A DNA stretch of 64,000 bases from Tropicibacter oceani. Lineage in GTDB: Bacteria; Pseudomonadota; Alphaproteobacteria; Rhodobacterales; Rhodobacteraceae. Positions 38,227 to 48,860 of the stretch are shown here, piece after piece. The notes under the pieces were generated by a model that did no database searches, had not been told where the DNA came from, and saw only the letters and a program-made list of their open reading frames with translations. Location of the stretch: assembly GCF_029958925.1 (NCBI RefSeq), contig NZ_CP124616.1, positions 1,364,001 through 1,428,000 of the forward strand, written 5' to 3'. The first letter of the stretch is position 1, and the number at the start of each line of letters is the position of its first letter. The position numbers and the translations under genes are program-made.

Positions 38227-38238
38227 GGAGCGACAGAC

Positions 38239-38544
38239 ATGGCCAAGAAATCCATGATCGAACGCGAGAAAAAGCGTCAGCGTCTGGTGGAAAAGTATGC
38301 CGCCAAACGTGTTGAGCTGAAAGAAATCGCCAACGATGAATCCAAGCCGATGGAAGAGCGCTTCAAGGCGCGCCTGAAGCTTGCCAAGCTGCCGCGCAAC
38401 TCTGCGCCCAGCCGCCTGCATAACCGCTGCCAGCTGACTGGCCGTCCGCACGCCTACTATCGCAAGCTCAAGATCTCCCGGATCATGTTGCGCGAGCTGG
38501 GCTCGAACGGTCAGCTGCCCGGCGTCGTAAAGTCCAGCTGGTAA
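38239..38544 (+). CDS. rpsN: 30S ribosomal protein S14, zinc-free form
   Basis: Late-assembly 30S head protein. It has 101 residues, the long form. The C-terminal domain has a single cysteine ([19 protein letters not shown]) instead of the four-cysteine zinc site, so it is the zinc-independent type usual in proteobacteria. Confidence 0.97.
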   Translation: MAKKSMIEREKKRQRLVEKYAAKRVELKEIANDESKPMEERFKARLKLAKLPRNSAPSRLHNRCQLTGRPHAYYRKLKISRIMLRELGSNGQLPGVVKSSW

Positions 38545-38559
38545 GGGAGGGTATAGATT

Positions 38560-38952
38560 ATGAACGATCCTATCGGCGATATGCTCACCCGTATCCGTAA
38601 CTCTCAGATGCGCGGCAAATCCACTGTGTCCACCCCGGCTTCGAAGCTGCGGGCATGGGTCCTGGATGTGCTGGCGGACGAAGGTTACATCCGTGGCTAC
38701 GAAAAAGGCACTGATGAGCGCGGTCACCCGACGCTTGAGATCAGCTTGAAGTACTTCGACGGCACCCCGGTGATCCGTGAAGTCAAGCGCGTCTCCAAGC
38801 CCGGCCGTCGCGTCTACATGAGTGTGGATGACATCCCGCAGGTCCGTCAGGGTCTGGGTGTGTCGATTGTCAGCACGTCCAAGGGCGTGATGTCGGACGC
38901 AAATGCACGCGCAGCCAATGTCGGCGGCGAAGTGCTTTGCACGGTGTTCTAA
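38560..38952 (+). CDS. rpsH: 30S ribosomal protein S8
   Basis: Primary 16S binder; the spc-operon repressor in E. coli. It has 130 residues, from [17 protein letters not shown] to [19 protein letters not shown]. Ten bases separate it from rplF. Confidence 0.98.
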   Translation: MNDPIGDMLTRIRNSQMRGKSTVSTPASKLRAWVLDVLADEGYIRGYEKGTDERGHPTLEISLKYFDGTPVIREVKRVSKPGRRVYMSVDDIPQVRQGLGVSIVSTSKGVMSDANARAANVGGEVLCTVF

Positions 38953-38962
38953 GGAGGGCCTC

Positions 38963-39496
38963 ATGTCTCGTATTGGGAAAAAACCGGTCGAGCTGCCCTC
39001 GGGTGTGTCTGCCTCGCTTTCGGGCCAGACCATCGAGGTGAAGGGTCCGAAAGGCACCCAGAGCTTTACCGCGACCGACGACGTCACCATCACCATTGAT
39101 GGCGAAGCTGTCACCGTCACGCCGCGCGGCAAATCCAAGCGCGCGCTGCAGCAGTGGGGGATGTCCCGCACCGTCGTGTCCAACCTGGTTCACGGTGTGC
39201 AGAACACCTTCAAGAAAGAGCTTGAAATCCACGGCGTCGGCTATCGTGCCGCCGTTCAGGGTAACACGCTCAAGCTGAACCTGGGTTACAGCCACGATGT
39301 CGATTTCGACATCCCGCAGGGTATCACCGTTGCCTGCCCGAAGCCGACTGAAATCGTGATCGAAGGTCACGACAAGCAGGAAGTGGGCGAAGTTGCGGCC
39401 AAGATCCGCGATTGGCGCCGGCCCGAGCCCTACAAGGGGAAGGGTATTCGCTATAAGGGCGAATTCATCTTCCGCAAGGAAGGCAAGAAGAAGTAA
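38963..39496 (+). CDS. rplF: 50S ribosomal protein L6
   Basis: Near the factor-binding site and sarcin-ricin loop. It has 177 residues from ATG 38963 ([15 protein letters not shown]), which follows AAGGAGG; an earlier in-frame ATG at 38903 lies inside rpsH. The C-terminal [16 protein letters not shown] is conserved. Confidence 0.98.
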   Translation: MSRIGKKPVELPSGVSASLSGQTIEVKGPKGTQSFTATDDVTITIDGEAVTVTPRGKSKRALQQWGMSRTVVSNLVHGVQNTFKKELEIHGVGYRAAVQGNTLKLNLGYSHDVDFDIPQGITVACPKPTEIVIEGHDKQEVGEVAAKIRDWRRPEPYKGKGIRYKGEFIFRKEGKKK

Positions 39497-39507
39497 GGAC
39501 GCGACAG

Positions 39508-39867
39508 ATGGCAAACAGCAAAAGAGCCCTGTTCCAGAAGCGCCGCATGCGCGTCCGGAACAAACTCCGCAAGGTCAACGCCGGTCGCGTTCGCCTTTCG
39601 GTTCACCGTTCGAACAAGAACATCAGTGTTCAGCTGATCGACGACGTCCAGGGCAAGACCCTGGCGGCGGCCTCGACCCTCGAAAAGGATCTGGGCATGG
39701 TCGGCAAGAACAACCTCGAAGCGGCTGCAAAGATTGGCGCAGCGATCGCAGAGCGTGCCAAGGCCGCCGGCGTGACCGAAGCCTATTTCGACCGCGGCGG
39801 GTTCCTCTTTCATGGCCGCGTCAAGGCACTTGCCGACGCAGCGCGTGAAGGTGGTCTGAAGATCTAA
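39508..39867 (+). CDS. rplR: 50S ribosomal protein L18
   Basis: Binds 5S rRNA with L5. It has 119 residues with a basic N-terminus and a C-terminal [20 protein letters not shown]. The gap to rpsE holds a GC hairpin (AGGGGGCC/GGCCCCCT, near 39875-39896) without a T tract. Confidence 0.97.
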   Translation: MANSKRALFQKRRMRVRNKLRKVNAGRVRLSVHRSNKNISVQLIDDVQGKTLAAASTLEKDLGMVGKNNLEAAAKIGAAIAERAKAAGVTEAYFDRGGFLFHGRVKALADAAREGGLKI

Positions 39868-39996
39868 AGTCTGCAGGGGGCCTTTCGGGGCCCCCTCGAT
39901 GATCCGGGGGGCGTGTGCCTGGCGACAGGTGTGCCCCACTTGGATTGAAATAAGCAGGTGCCAAAGCGGCGCCACCAAGAAAAAGGGATGCCACAG

Positions 39997-40572
39997 ATGG
40001 CAGAACGTGAAAACCGCCGGGGCGGCCGTCGCGAACGCGAAGAAGCTCCGGAATTTGCAGATCGCCTTGTTGCGATCAACCGTGTTTCCAAGACCGTGAA
40101 GGGTGGTAAGCGCTTTGGCTTTGCCGCACTCGTCGTTGTTGGGGACCAGAAGGGCCGCGTCGGCTTTGGCAAGGGCAAGGCCAAGGAGGTCCCCGAGGCC
40201 ATCCGCAAGGCCACCGAGCAAGCCAAGCGTCAGATGGTCCGCGTTCCTCTGAAAGAAGGCCGTACCCTGCACCACGACATCGAAGGTCGTCACGGCGCCG
40301 GCAAGGTGGTCATGCGCACCGCCCCGACCGGTACCGGGATCATCGCCGGTGGTCCGATGCGTGCCGTGTTCGAAATGCTGGGTGTTCAGGACGTCGTCGC
40401 CAAGTCGATCGGCTCGCAGAACCCCTACAACATGATCCGCGCCACGCTGGACGGCCTGTCGAAAGAACAGTCGCCGCGCAACGTTGCACAGCGTCGTGGC
40501 AAGAAAGTGGCCGACATCCTGCCCAAGCGTGATGACGCACCGGCAGCCGAAGCCGCAACCGAGGAGGCCTGA
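39997..40572 (+). CDS. rpsE: 30S ribosomal protein S5
   Basis: mRNA-entry and accuracy protein. It has 191 residues from ATG 39997; an in-frame ATG at 39988 is possible, but AAAAAGGG is correctly spaced only for 39997. It shows [20 protein letters not shown] and a low-complexity tail ([11 protein letters not shown]). Confidence 0.96.
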   Translation: MAERENRRGGRREREEAPEFADRLVAINRVSKTVKGGKRFGFAALVVVGDQKGRVGFGKGKAKEVPEAIRKATEQAKRQMVRVPLKEGRTLHHDIEGRHGAGKVVMRTAPTGTGIIAGGPMRAVFEMLGVQDVVAKSIGSQNPYNMIRATLDGLSKEQSPRNVAQRRGKKVADILPKRDDAPAAEAATEEA

Positions 40573-40577
40573 TTCCA

Positions 40578-40766
40578 ATGGCAAAGACCATCGTCGTCAA
40601 GCAGATCGGCTCGCCGATCCGTCGCCCCGCCAAGCAGCGTGCCACGCTGGTCGGCCTGGGCCTGAACAAGATGCACCGCACCCGCGAGCTGGAGGATACA
40701 CCCTCGGTTCGTGGCATGGTTCGCTCGATCCCGCACCTCGTCGAGATCATCGAAGAGCGCGGCTAA
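40578..40766 (+). CDS. rpmD: 50S ribosomal protein L30
   Basis: Small 50S protein of 62 residues ([15 protein letters not shown], with [18 protein letters not shown]). It ends this segment: rplO, normally next, lies 5.4 kb further on. Confidence 0.97.
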   Translation: MAKTIVVKQIGSPIRRPAKQRATLVGLGLNKMHRTRELEDTPSVRGMVRSIPHLVEIIEERG

Positions 40767-40798
40767 GCGATTTTTCAGTCCTTCGGGATTGAATGAAC

Positions 40799-40829
40799 GC
40801 CCCTCGGTTCGGTCCGGGGGGCTTTTTTT
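40799..40829 (+). terminator. Intrinsic terminator after rpmD
   Basis: GCCCCTCGG (40799-40807) against CCGGGGGGC (40814-40822), a slightly imperfect stem followed by seven T. Confidence 0.88.
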
Positions 40830-40980
40830 CGTGCGAAGGGTTTGTGTGTTTTTCGCTCACGGGCGTTGGATCACGGCCCGTTTCGGGGGCTGGTTTGCTG
40901 CCCTTTGACGGGTTTTCCTGCTTGGTGTCGCTGGGGGGTGCAAGGCGTGCGCGCATCCTTGCACATGGTCTGTGCAGGGA

Positions 40981-41008
40981 TTGCCGCAGGTTGGCACGCC
41001 TCTATGTT
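40981..41008 (+). promoter_or_regulatory. Candidate promoter of the MBL-fold gene
   Basis: TTGCCG (40981-40986), 16 bases, TATGTT (41003-41008), 30 bases before the start codon. Confidence 0.35.
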
Positions 41009-41038
41009 AAACTGAATAAACCTCAGGGAGAATGAGCT

Positions 41039-41824
41039 ATGACCCAGACCCGCCGCACCTTTCTTGCCACCGCCGCCGCTGTTGGCGCGGTGACGATCCT
41101 GCCGTTTCAGGCCCGCGCGGCCGCCCATGCCGGCGACATGTTCGAAACCGACATGGGGCCTGTCACCGTGCACCCCGTCGCGCATGCGTCCTTTGTGATG
41201 GAAGCGCCCGCGGGCGTCATTTACGTCGACACCGTGGGTGATGCTGCGATGTATGACGGATTTCCCGATGCCGACCTGATCCTGATCACGCATGAGCATG
41301 GCGATCACTACAACGCCGACACCCTGGCCGCGCTGGTCAAGGACGGTACTCAGCTGATCACCAACCCCGCCGTTTACGGCATGCTGCCCGAGGCGCTGAA
41401 GGCCAAGGCGATGAGCATGGCCAATGGCGACAGCCACAGCTGGGGCGACGTGACGATCGACGCGATCCCGGCGCACAACATCACCGAAGGGCGCGAGAAT
41501 TTCCACCCCAAGGGGCGTGACAACGGCTATGTCCTGACCATGGGCAATTTCCGCACCTATATCTCGGGCGATACCGAGGACATTCCGGAAATGCGCGCGC
41601 TGGAAGACATCACGCTGGCCTTTGTCTGCATGAACCTGCCCTTTACTATGGAGGCCAGTGCCGCCGCCGATGCGGTCAAGGAATTTGGTCCCAAGTTCGT
41701 CTATCCCTATCACTATCGCGGCCGGGATGGCGGCACGCAGGACCCGGCGGAATTTGCCAGCCTTGTGGGCGATGCCGCGCAGGTCCAGATGGGGCCCTGG
41801 TACAAACCCGGCGAGCTGGGCTGA
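41039..41824 (+). CDS. Tat-exported metallo-beta-lactamase-fold hydrolase
   Basis: A 261-residue protein. The N-terminus TRRTFLATAAAVGAVTILPFQARA is a twin-arginine signal (cited here as TRRTF plus a hydrophobic stretch and cleavage after ARA), so it is probably exported folded to the periplasm. The metal site is HEHGDH (85-90), with later histidine and Asp in YISGDTED and a final VYPYHYRG. This layout resembles UlaG/YtnP-like L-ascorbate-lactonase or MBL-like hydrolases. Substrate unknown. GGGAG precedes the ATG. It has its own terminator. Confidence 0.88.
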   Translation: MTQTRRTFLATAAAVGAVTILPFQARAAAHAGDMFETDMGPVTVHPVAHASFVMEAPAGVIYVDTVGDAAMYDGFPDADLILITHEHGDHYNADTLAALVKDGTQLITNPAVYGMLPEALKAKAMSMANGDSHSWGDVTIDAIPAHNITEGRENFHPKGRDNGYVLTMGNFRTYISGDTEDIPEMRALEDITLAFVCMNLPFTMEASAAADAVKEFGPKFVYPYHYRGRDGGTQDPAEFASLVGDAAQVQMGPWYKPGELG

Positions 41825-41864
41825 CACCCCCAAGGGCGGGTTACAACCCCGCTTCTGATTGGTC

Positions 41865-41892
41865 AAAGGCGTCCCGTTCGGGGCGCCTTTTT
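41865..41892 (+). terminator. Terminator after the MBL-fold gene
   Basis: AAAGGCG-t-CCC, gttc, GGG-g-CGCCTTT and further T. Confidence 0.8.
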
Positions 41893-41948
41893 CGATGCTT
41901 GCGCTGCTGTGCGGGATGCTCCACCATCCCTGCGGGAGGAAAATAAGC

Positions 41949-43157
41949 ATGCATATTGATTTGGATGCCTTCGATCTGAACCGCATCGACATGGGGTTCA
42001 TCGAAAACCCGCATCCGACCCTGCATGCGCTGCGCCGCGATCGCCCGGTGTTCCGCAATGCCGATGGGTCGGTCTACCTGACGCGCCATGACGACGTTCT
42101 GAAGGTTTATCAGTCGCGCGACATGCTGTCGGACAAGACCGAGGCCTTTGGCGAAAAGTTCGGACGCTGCCCGCTGCACACCCATCACACAACCAGCCTG
42201 ATCTTTAACGATCCGCCTTATCATACCGTGGTGCGCAAGCTGATTTCCGGCGCTTTCACGCCGCGCAAACTGGCCGAGTTCGAACCGCTGATCGAGGGCA
42301 TCGTCGGGCGCCTGCTGGACCGGGTCGAGGATCTGGGCGATCTGGACCTGATCGACGATTTCGCCAAGGTGCTGCCGACCGAGATCATCAGTTTCATGCT
42401 GGGTATCCCGGAAGAGTACCGGTCGAAACTGCGTGATTATTCGCTGGCCATTCTGGGCGCGCTTGATCCGGTTGTACCGCAGGATCGGCTGGACGCGGGC
42501 AACAGGGCGGTGGTCGAGTTCGGCGAAATCCTGAACGAGTTGATCAACCATCGCCGCGCCAATCCCGACGGGGCGTTGCAGGGCGAAGTGCTGGATGCGC
42601 TGATTTTCGGCGAACACGAAGGCCGCCGCCTGACGCAGGAAGAGTTGATCCAGAACTGCATTTTCCTGCTGAACGCGGGGCATGAGACGACGACCAGCTT
42701 TGTCGGCAATGCGATGGGGGTGCTGTTCGACAATCCGGATCAGCATCGGCTGCTGCTGGATCAGCCGGACCTGATCACCCCGGCCATCGAGGAATTCCTG
42801 AGGGTGGAAAGCCCGTTGCAGATCGGTAACCGGCTGGCGGGGGCGGATATCGCATTGTCGACGCAAACCATTCCCAAGGGCACCTATATCCACACCTCGA
42901 TCGCGGCGGCGAACCGTGATCCGGCGGTGTTTGAAAACCCCGACGCGGTGGATATCACCCGCAAACCGAACCGTCACATCGCCTTTATCACCGGCATTCA
43001 TGTCTGTCTGGGGGCGTCGCTGGCGCGGGTCGAGGGCAAGATTGCCCTGGGCCAGTTGGTGCAGCGCTTTCCGAAAATCCGCCAGACCGGGGACAGGACA
43101 AGGGTGCCGCTGGCCCGGTTCCGGGGGTTTGCCACGCTGCCGGTGTCGGTGCGCTAG
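41949..43157 (+). CDS. Cytochrome P450, complete
   Basis: A soluble heme monooxygenase of 402 residues. The ATG at 41949 follows GGAGGAAA; an in-frame upstream ATG at 41859 lies before the terminator and is unlikely. AGHETTTS occupies 243-250, the ExxR pair is Glu282/Arg285, and the heme loop FITGIHVCLGAS has Cys353. The residue after the loop Phe is Ile where many families have Gly, as also happens in some CYP subfamilies. HATHNAT-type membrane segments are absent. No ferredoxin or reductase gene is near, so electrons come from elsewhere. Substrate unknown. It differs clearly from the partial P450 at 1-1198. Confidence 0.95.
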   Translation: MHIDLDAFDLNRIDMGFIENPHPTLHALRRDRPVFRNADGSVYLTRHDDVLKVYQSRDMLSDKTEAFGEKFGRCPLHTHHTTSLIFNDPPYHTVVRKLISGAFTPRKLAEFEPLIEGIVGRLLDRVEDLGDLDLIDDFAKVLPTEIISFMLGIPEEYRSKLRDYSLAILGALDPVVPQDRLDAGNRAVVEFGEILNELINHRRANPDGALQGEVLDALIFGEHEGRRLTQEELIQNCIFLLNAGHETTTSFVGNAMGVLFDNPDQHRLLLDQPDLITPAIEEFLRVESPLQIGNRLAGADIALSTQTIPKGTYIHTSIAAANRDPAVFENPDAVDITRKPNRHIAFITGIHVCLGASLARVEGKIALGQLVQRFPKIRQTGDRTRVPLARFRGFATLPVSVR

Positions 43158-43163
43158 CGGGCT

Positions 43164-43628
43164 TTACAGAGTCCGGGCGTAGTCGACCAGTTGATCGACC
43201 ACGGTGCCCCAGCCATCGTAAAATCCCATATTTTCGTGGGCTTCGCGTGTTTCAGTTGACCGGTGGCGTGCGGTGGCGGTGTAGATCGTGCCGCCCTTGC
43301 CGTCGGGTTTCAGGTCAAGGATCGCGGTCATGAACGGATCGGGGGCGGGTTTCCAGCCTTCGGTATAGGCGTCGGTAAAGACCAGGCGCTGGCCCGGGAT
43401 CACCTCGAGATAGACGCCCGAATTGGGCATCTCTTGCCCGTTCACCACCATCACGGTGTTGAACCGCCCGCCGACGCGCAAGTCAATGTCGCAGGATTTG
43501 ATCGAATGGGGTTTGGGTACAAAGAAGTGTTTGATGTGTGCGGGGGTTGTCCAGCAGTCCCAGACCAGCGCGGGGGCGATGGGCAGGGTGCGGGTGAAAC
43601 TCAGGTCGGTGTTCGGGTCCAGATCCAT
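43164..43628 (-). CDS. SRPBCC/AHSA1-family protein
   Basis: A 154-residue protein with the START-like AHSA1 layout: LSFTRTLPIAPALVWDCWTTP at the N-terminus, HFFVPKPHSIKSCDIDLRVGG, and the C-terminal helix GFYDGWGTVVDQLVDYART (cited in short pieces; residues 10-30, 34-54 and 135-153). Such proteins bind small hydrophobic ligands or act as Hsp90-activator-like factors. It converges on the P450 with only six bases between stops; no functional link is shown. Confidence 0.85.
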   Translation of the reverse strand: MDLDPNTDLSFTRTLPIAPALVWDCWTTPAHIKHFFVPKPHSIKSCDIDLRVGGRFNTVMVVNGQEMPNSGVYLEVIPGQRLVFTDAYTEGWKPAPDPFMTAILDLKPDGKGGTIYTATARHRSTETREAHENMGFYDGWGTVVDQLVDYARTL

Positions 43629-43775
43629 CTGCGCGGTCTTTCAAGGGGCGCGGTGTGTGGCCAGGGCAGCCAGGCCGCGCGCGGGCCAAGTGTTGGGCAA
43701 GTCTAGCGCGGGCAAAGGCGTTCCGAAAGTGAGTCTTGAGCTGGTAATGGCAGGGCGGACGAGCAGAGGGCAAAG

Positions 43776-43802
43776 AAAAAGCCGGGCGCGAGGCCCGGCT
43801 TT
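43776..43802 (-). terminator. Terminator of the DEAD-box helicase gene
   Basis: In minus sense AAAGCCGGGC, ctcgc, GCCCGGCTTTTT. Confidence 0.85.
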
Positions 43803-43813
43803 CCAAGGGTGTA

Positions 43814-45091
43814 TCAGGCTGCGCGGGACTTGCCGCCGCCGGACCGGCGAGCGCGCTGGGGACGGCCACCGCCGCCGCCGCCGCCACCAGGACGACCGCC
43901 GCCACCGGGCTTGCCACCACGGCCACGACCGCCGCCGCCGTTCGGCTTTTTCTTGGCGACGCCTTCCCAGGCTTCGCCCGAGGCGACGTCGATGTCGCGC
44001 TTCATCACCTTCTGGATGGCCTTCAGTTCGCCCATCTCGTCCGGGGCGCAATAGGCCACGGCGGTGCCGTCACGGCCGGCGCGGGCCGTCCGGCCGATGC
44101 GGTGGACATAGTTGTCCGGCACGTTCGGCAGATCGTAGTTGTAGACATAGCGCACCGCGGGAATGTCGATGCCGCGTGCGGCAACATCGGTGGCGACCAG
44201 CACCTTGAGTTCGCCATCGCGGAAGGCCTGAAGCGCGCGATCGCGCTGGCCCTGGCTTTTGTTGCCGTGGATCGACCCGGCCGAGAAGCCCTGCGATTCA
44301 AGGCTTTTTTTCAGGCGTTCAGCGCCGTGCTTGGTGCGGGCAAAGATCAGCGCGGCATCGTCGCGGTGACGATCAAGGTGCGTGATCAGCAGCTTGGGCT
44401 TGTGCGCCTGTTCGACGAAATGCACCGACTGTTCGATCTTTTCGATCGGTTTGCCCGGAGGCGACACCTCGATGCGGATCGGATCCTTGAGGTATGCCTG
44501 CGCCAGTTCGTTCATCTGTTTCGGCATGGTGGCCGAGAACAGCATGGTCTGACGGTCCTTGCGCAGCAGCGGCGCGATCTGGCGCAGCGCGTGGATAAAG
44601 CCCATGTCCAGCATCTGGTCGGCCTCGTCCAGCACCAGGAAACCGGTCATGTCCAGGCGCACGGCCTTGCGTTCGATCAGGTCGATCAGGCGGCCCGGAG
44701 TGGCGACCAGAAGGTCACAGCCCTTGGCCAGTTTTTGTGCCTGCGCGTTCAGGGACTGACCACCAACCACAAGGTTGACGCGCACCTGGGTGCCGGCGCC
44801 ATAGGCGCGCAGGTTGTCGACGATCTGTTTTGCCAGCTCGCGGGTGGGGGCAAGGATCAGACCGCGGGTGGTCTTGGGCATGGGGCGGCCTTCGATGCGC
44901 AGCAGCGCGGACAGAAGGGGCAGGCCAAAGGCGGCGGTCTTGCCGGTGCCGGTCTGGGCAAGGCCCATCACGTCGCGGCCTTTCATGGCCTCGGGGATGG
45001 CCTGGATCTGGATCGGCGTCGGTTCAGAGATGTTCAGTTCGGCCAGGTTGGCCAGAAGGCGGGCCGGAAGCCCCATCGAGTCAAAATTCAA
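43814..45091 (-). CDS. DEAD-box RNA helicase
   Basis: ATP-dependent RNA helicase, RhlE/CsdA type. From the chosen TTG start at 45091 it has 425 residues. The start was chosen because AAGGA lies 7 bases upstream and the Q-motif region FDSMGLPARLL begins just after; the first upstream ATG (45133) has no clear ribosome binding site. Motif I AQTGTGKT is at 45-52, DEAD at 155-158, SAT at 186-188, and HRIGRTARAG in the C-terminal RecA domain. The last 45 residues are a Gly/Arg tail (GGGGRGRGGKPGGGG and more) that should bind RNA nonspecifically. Likely role in ribosome assembly or cold adaptation, by family. It lies antisense to the ribosomal cluster. Confidence 0.92.
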   Translation of the reverse strand: MNFDSMGLPARLLANLAELNISEPTPIQIQAIPEAMKGRDVMGLAQTGTGKTAAFGLPLLSALLRIEGRPMPKTTRGLILAPTRELAKQIVDNLRAYGAGTQVRVNLVVGGQSLNAQAQKLAKGCDLLVATPGRLIDLIERKAVRLDMTGFLVLDEADQMLDMGFIHALRQIAPLLRKDRQTMLFSATMPKQMNELAQAYLKDPIRIEVSPPGKPIEKIEQSVHFVEQAHKPKLLITHLDRHRDDAALIFARTKHGAERLKKSLESQGFSAGSIHGNKSQGQRDRALQAFRDGELKVLVATDVAARGIDIPAVRYVYNYDLPNVPDNYVHRIGRTARAGRDGTAVAYCAPDEMGELKAIQKVMKRDIDVASGEAWEGVAKKKPNGGGGRGRGGKPGGGGRPGGGGGGGGRPQRARRSGGGKSRAA

Positions 45092-45331
45092 AAGATGTTC
45101 CTTTTCGGCAAGGCAAATGCCCTGCACGTTCATGCGCCTGCCCGGTCCGGGGCAGATCGTCACGTGGGTTACGCCGCAGGCTCGGGTCGCGGGGGCAGGA
45201 TTGCCGCAAGGACCGCCAAGGCGCTGGCCCCCCGCGTGAATTGGGTACCGGTTGAGAAAACTGCCTGCGGGCGCAGATCGGATCAAAAGCCCAGCGGCCC
45301 CGCTCACGCGGCGGGTGCGGCAGTTGAAGGT

Positions 45332-45360
45332 CATATGGGGGAAGCGGGCGGCCAAGTCAA
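45332..45360 (-). promoter_or_regulatory. Candidate promoter of the DEAD-box helicase
   Basis: In minus sense TTGACT (45360-45355), 17 bases, CATATG (45337-45332). The leader would be about 235 bases, and 45092-45331 holds no other gene. Confidence 0.45.
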
Positions 45361-45397
45361 TGGTTTCTCTATGGGCCTTCGACGAACCATCATGTCG

Positions 45398-46057
45398 TCA
45401 GTTGGTTGATAGAGAGATCATGTGCCATTGTCCGTCACGAAAAACTGGATAAGGAAACGACGCCACAAGTTCTTCGACAAGCCATGCATTGGACTTGAAT
45501 GGCGTCTGAACCGAAAGGTCAAAAAACGTGACGAGCCTGACTGCGTCGATGGTCGGTTTGAAGTATCGAAAAATACTACCTTCAAACTTGTGACGTTCTG
45601 AAAGCCACTCAAGGTCTGCCATTGGGGCAGGTGCCAACGCACCAATGTCCTCATTGGAAATGTAGCCCATGGCCTTCAGTTGAACCGAGGTGACATCACT
45701 GGCTTTTGATGAGCCAAACATGAGATCGCGTTTTTTCTTCAACAAATCGATCCACTTCCGCCGGACACCTTTTTCGGCGGTTCTTATGACTTCGGGAGTT
45801 TTTTGTCGGACTGCATCATAGAGTGCCTTCAGATCGTGTCCGAAGTCTTGGGTATTCTTGACCGTTTCGCCCAAAGCCAAAAGATGGGCTTTCAAAACGA
45901 GCTCCAACGCGTGTGCCAAAAGCAAGTATTCCGGCGCATCTGTACGTAGGCTGAGCTCAGACTTATTTAGGTGCCTTGCGGACGTTGCGAAGTCTTGAGC
46001 GCGGATGAAGAAACCCACTGAGAGTTCCAAAGGATCGGTTTTCGGTTCAGTGTTCAT
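45398..46057 (-). CDS. HEPN-like hypothetical protein, AT-richer
   Basis: A 219-residue cytoplasmic protein. Residues about 40-83, with [20 protein letters not shown] and [13 protein letters not shown], resemble the helical core of HEPN-type domains. The RxxxxH nuclease motif is not evident, so RNase activity should not be assumed. Base composition is visibly richer in A and T than in the neighbours, and its codons are less biased, a sign of recent transfer. It is divergent from rplO with 129 bases between start codons; in minus sense TATAGT overlaps the rplO -10 region. No antitoxin-like partner is adjacent. Confidence 0.65.
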   Translation of the reverse strand: MNTEPKTDPLELSVGFFIRAQDFATSARHLNKSELSLRTDAPEYLLLAHALELVLKAHLLALGETVKNTQDFGHDLKALYDAVRQKTPEVIRTAEKGVRRKWIDLLKKKRDLMFGSSKASDVTSVQLKAMGYISNEDIGALAPAPMADLEWLSERHKFEGSIFRYFKPTIDAVRLVTFFDLSVQTPFKSNAWLVEELVASFPYPVFRDGQWHMISLSTN

Positions 46058-46062
46058 TCAAC

Positions 46063-46091
46063 TTGCGCCCCGCGCAGCATTTTACTATACG
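46063..46091 (+). promoter_or_regulatory. Candidate promoter of rplO-secY-adk
   Basis: TTGCGC (46063-46068), 17 bases, TATACG (46086-46091). The -35 box starts 6 bases from the start codon of the divergent HEPN-like gene. Confidence 0.6.
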
Positions 46092-46186
46092 CCGCGAGTG
46101 CTGTAGCAGCACGACTCATCAAAACCAAGAAAAGCCGTGGTTGCCCCATACGCTTCGGGGGGCACATCCGGCAAAGGAGAAGCGTT

Positions 46187-46651
46187 ATGAAACTGCATGA
46201 ACTGCGCGACAATCCCGGCGCAACCAAGCGCAAGAAACGTATTGGCCGTGGTGCCGGTTCCGGCATGGGTAAGACCGGTGGCCGTGGTATCAAGGGTCAG
46301 AAGTCGCGTTCGGGTGTGGCCATCAATGGCTACGAAGGCGGCCAGATGCCGCTGTACCAGCGTCTGCCCAAGCGTGGCTTTAACAAGCCGAACCGCAAGG
46401 CCTATGCTGTCATCAACCTGAACATCATCCAGAAGTTCATCGATGCGGGCAAGCTGGACGCTGCCAACATCACCGAGGACACGCTGGTTGCCAGCGGTGC
46501 CGTGCGCCGCAAGCTGGACGGTATCCGCGTCCTGGCCAAAGGTGCGCTGACCGGCAAGGCCACCATTTCCGTGACCGGCGCCTCCAAGGCCGCGATCGAA
46601 GCCGTCGAAAAGGCGGGCGGTGCCCTGAATGTGACGGCGGCTGCCGAATAA
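46187..46651 (+). CDS. rplO: 50S ribosomal protein L15
   Basis: Late-assembly 50S protein. It has 154 residues, with a Gly-rich, basic N-terminal extension ([20 protein letters not shown]) and C-terminal globular domain. AAAGGAGAAGC precedes the ATG. Normally follows rpmD directly; here it starts a separate segment. Confidence 0.98.
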   Translation: MKLHELRDNPGATKRKKRIGRGAGSGMGKTGGRGIKGQKSRSGVAINGYEGGQMPLYQRLPKRGFNKPNRKAYAVINLNIIQKFIDAGKLDAANITEDTLVASGAVRRKLDGIRVLAKGALTGKATISVTGASKAAIEAVEKAGGALNVTAAAE

Positions 46652-46706
46652 AACGGGTTGTGAGCGGCCAACGCGCCGCTTACATACATCCCAGTTTTCC
46701 TTATAG

Positions 46707-46744
46707 CGCCGCCCGATGCTGGAAAACGCATCGAGGCGGCGTTT
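46707..46744 (+). terminator. Strong hairpin between rplO and secY
   Basis: CGCCGCCCGATGC (46707-46719) against GCATCG-a-GGCGGCG (46728-46741), then TTTG. The T tract is short, so partial termination or RNA processing is more likely than a full stop. Confidence 0.5.
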
Positions 46745-46765
46745 GAATTCAAAAGAGAGACCCGC

Positions 46766-48123
<1,358 letters not shown>

Positions 48124-48127
<4 letters not shown>

Positions 48128-48771
48128 ACATCATTCTTCTTGGACCGCCGGGCGCGGGCAAAGGCACTCAGGCACGGATTCTGGTCGAAGAGCGGGGCAT
48201 GGTCCAGCTGTCCACCGGCGACATGCTGCGCGAGGCCAAGGACAGCGGCACCGAGATGGGCAAATTGGTTGCCGATGTCATGGCGCGCGGCGAGCTGGTC
48301 ACAGACGAGATCGTCATTGGCCTGATCCGCGAAAAGCTGGAAACCACCAAGGCGAACGGGTTCATCTTTGACGGTTTCCCGCGCACGCTGAAGCAGGCGG
48401 ATGCCCTGGGCGAATTGCTGGCCGAAATGGGCCACACGCTGGACAAGGTGATCGAACTGCGTGTCGATGACGAGGCGCTGGTCGCCCGCATCACCGCCCG
48501 ATCCACCTGTGGCAACTGCGGTGAGGTCTATAACGACAACACCAAGCCGATCCCAGCCGATGGGGTCTGCACCTCCTGCCGGGAAAAGGCCGAGTTCAAG
48601 CGCCGCGCCGACGACAACGAAGACAGCCTGCGCACCCGCCTGATGGCCTATTACAAGATGACTTCGCCGCTGGTGGGGTACTACTATGCCAAGGGCCTGT
48701 ATGCCCGCACCGACGGCATGGGTGAAATCGGTGCCGTGAAGGCCAGTGTGGCTGGTCTGCTCGACAGCTGA
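48124..48771 (+). CDS. adk: Adenylate kinase
   Basis: Interconverts ATP plus AMP and two ADP. It has 215 residues, the long form. The P-loop is [10 protein letters not shown] (7-16). The LID domain carries a four-cysteine zinc site, CGNC and CTSC. Coupled to secY, as in many bacteria. Confidence 0.98.
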
Positions 48772-48795
48772 TCCGGGACCGGAACAGGCATCCAC

Positions 48796-48823
48796 AAAAG
48801 GCCGCGTCATCGCGGCCTTTTTC
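48796..48823 (+). terminator. Intrinsic terminator after adk
   Basis: AAAAGGCCGCG-tcat-CGCGGCCTTTTT, a perfect stem. Confidence 0.9.
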
Positions 48824-48860
48824 GTGTAGGCTGGTCGGTATTCAACCGATGAGGCTTTGC

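Noticed and set aside
43820-43950. GCC/CCG-rich tract as a CRISPR or intergenic repeat
   Set aside because: It is the Gly/Arg tail of the DEAD-box helicase read on the minus strand.
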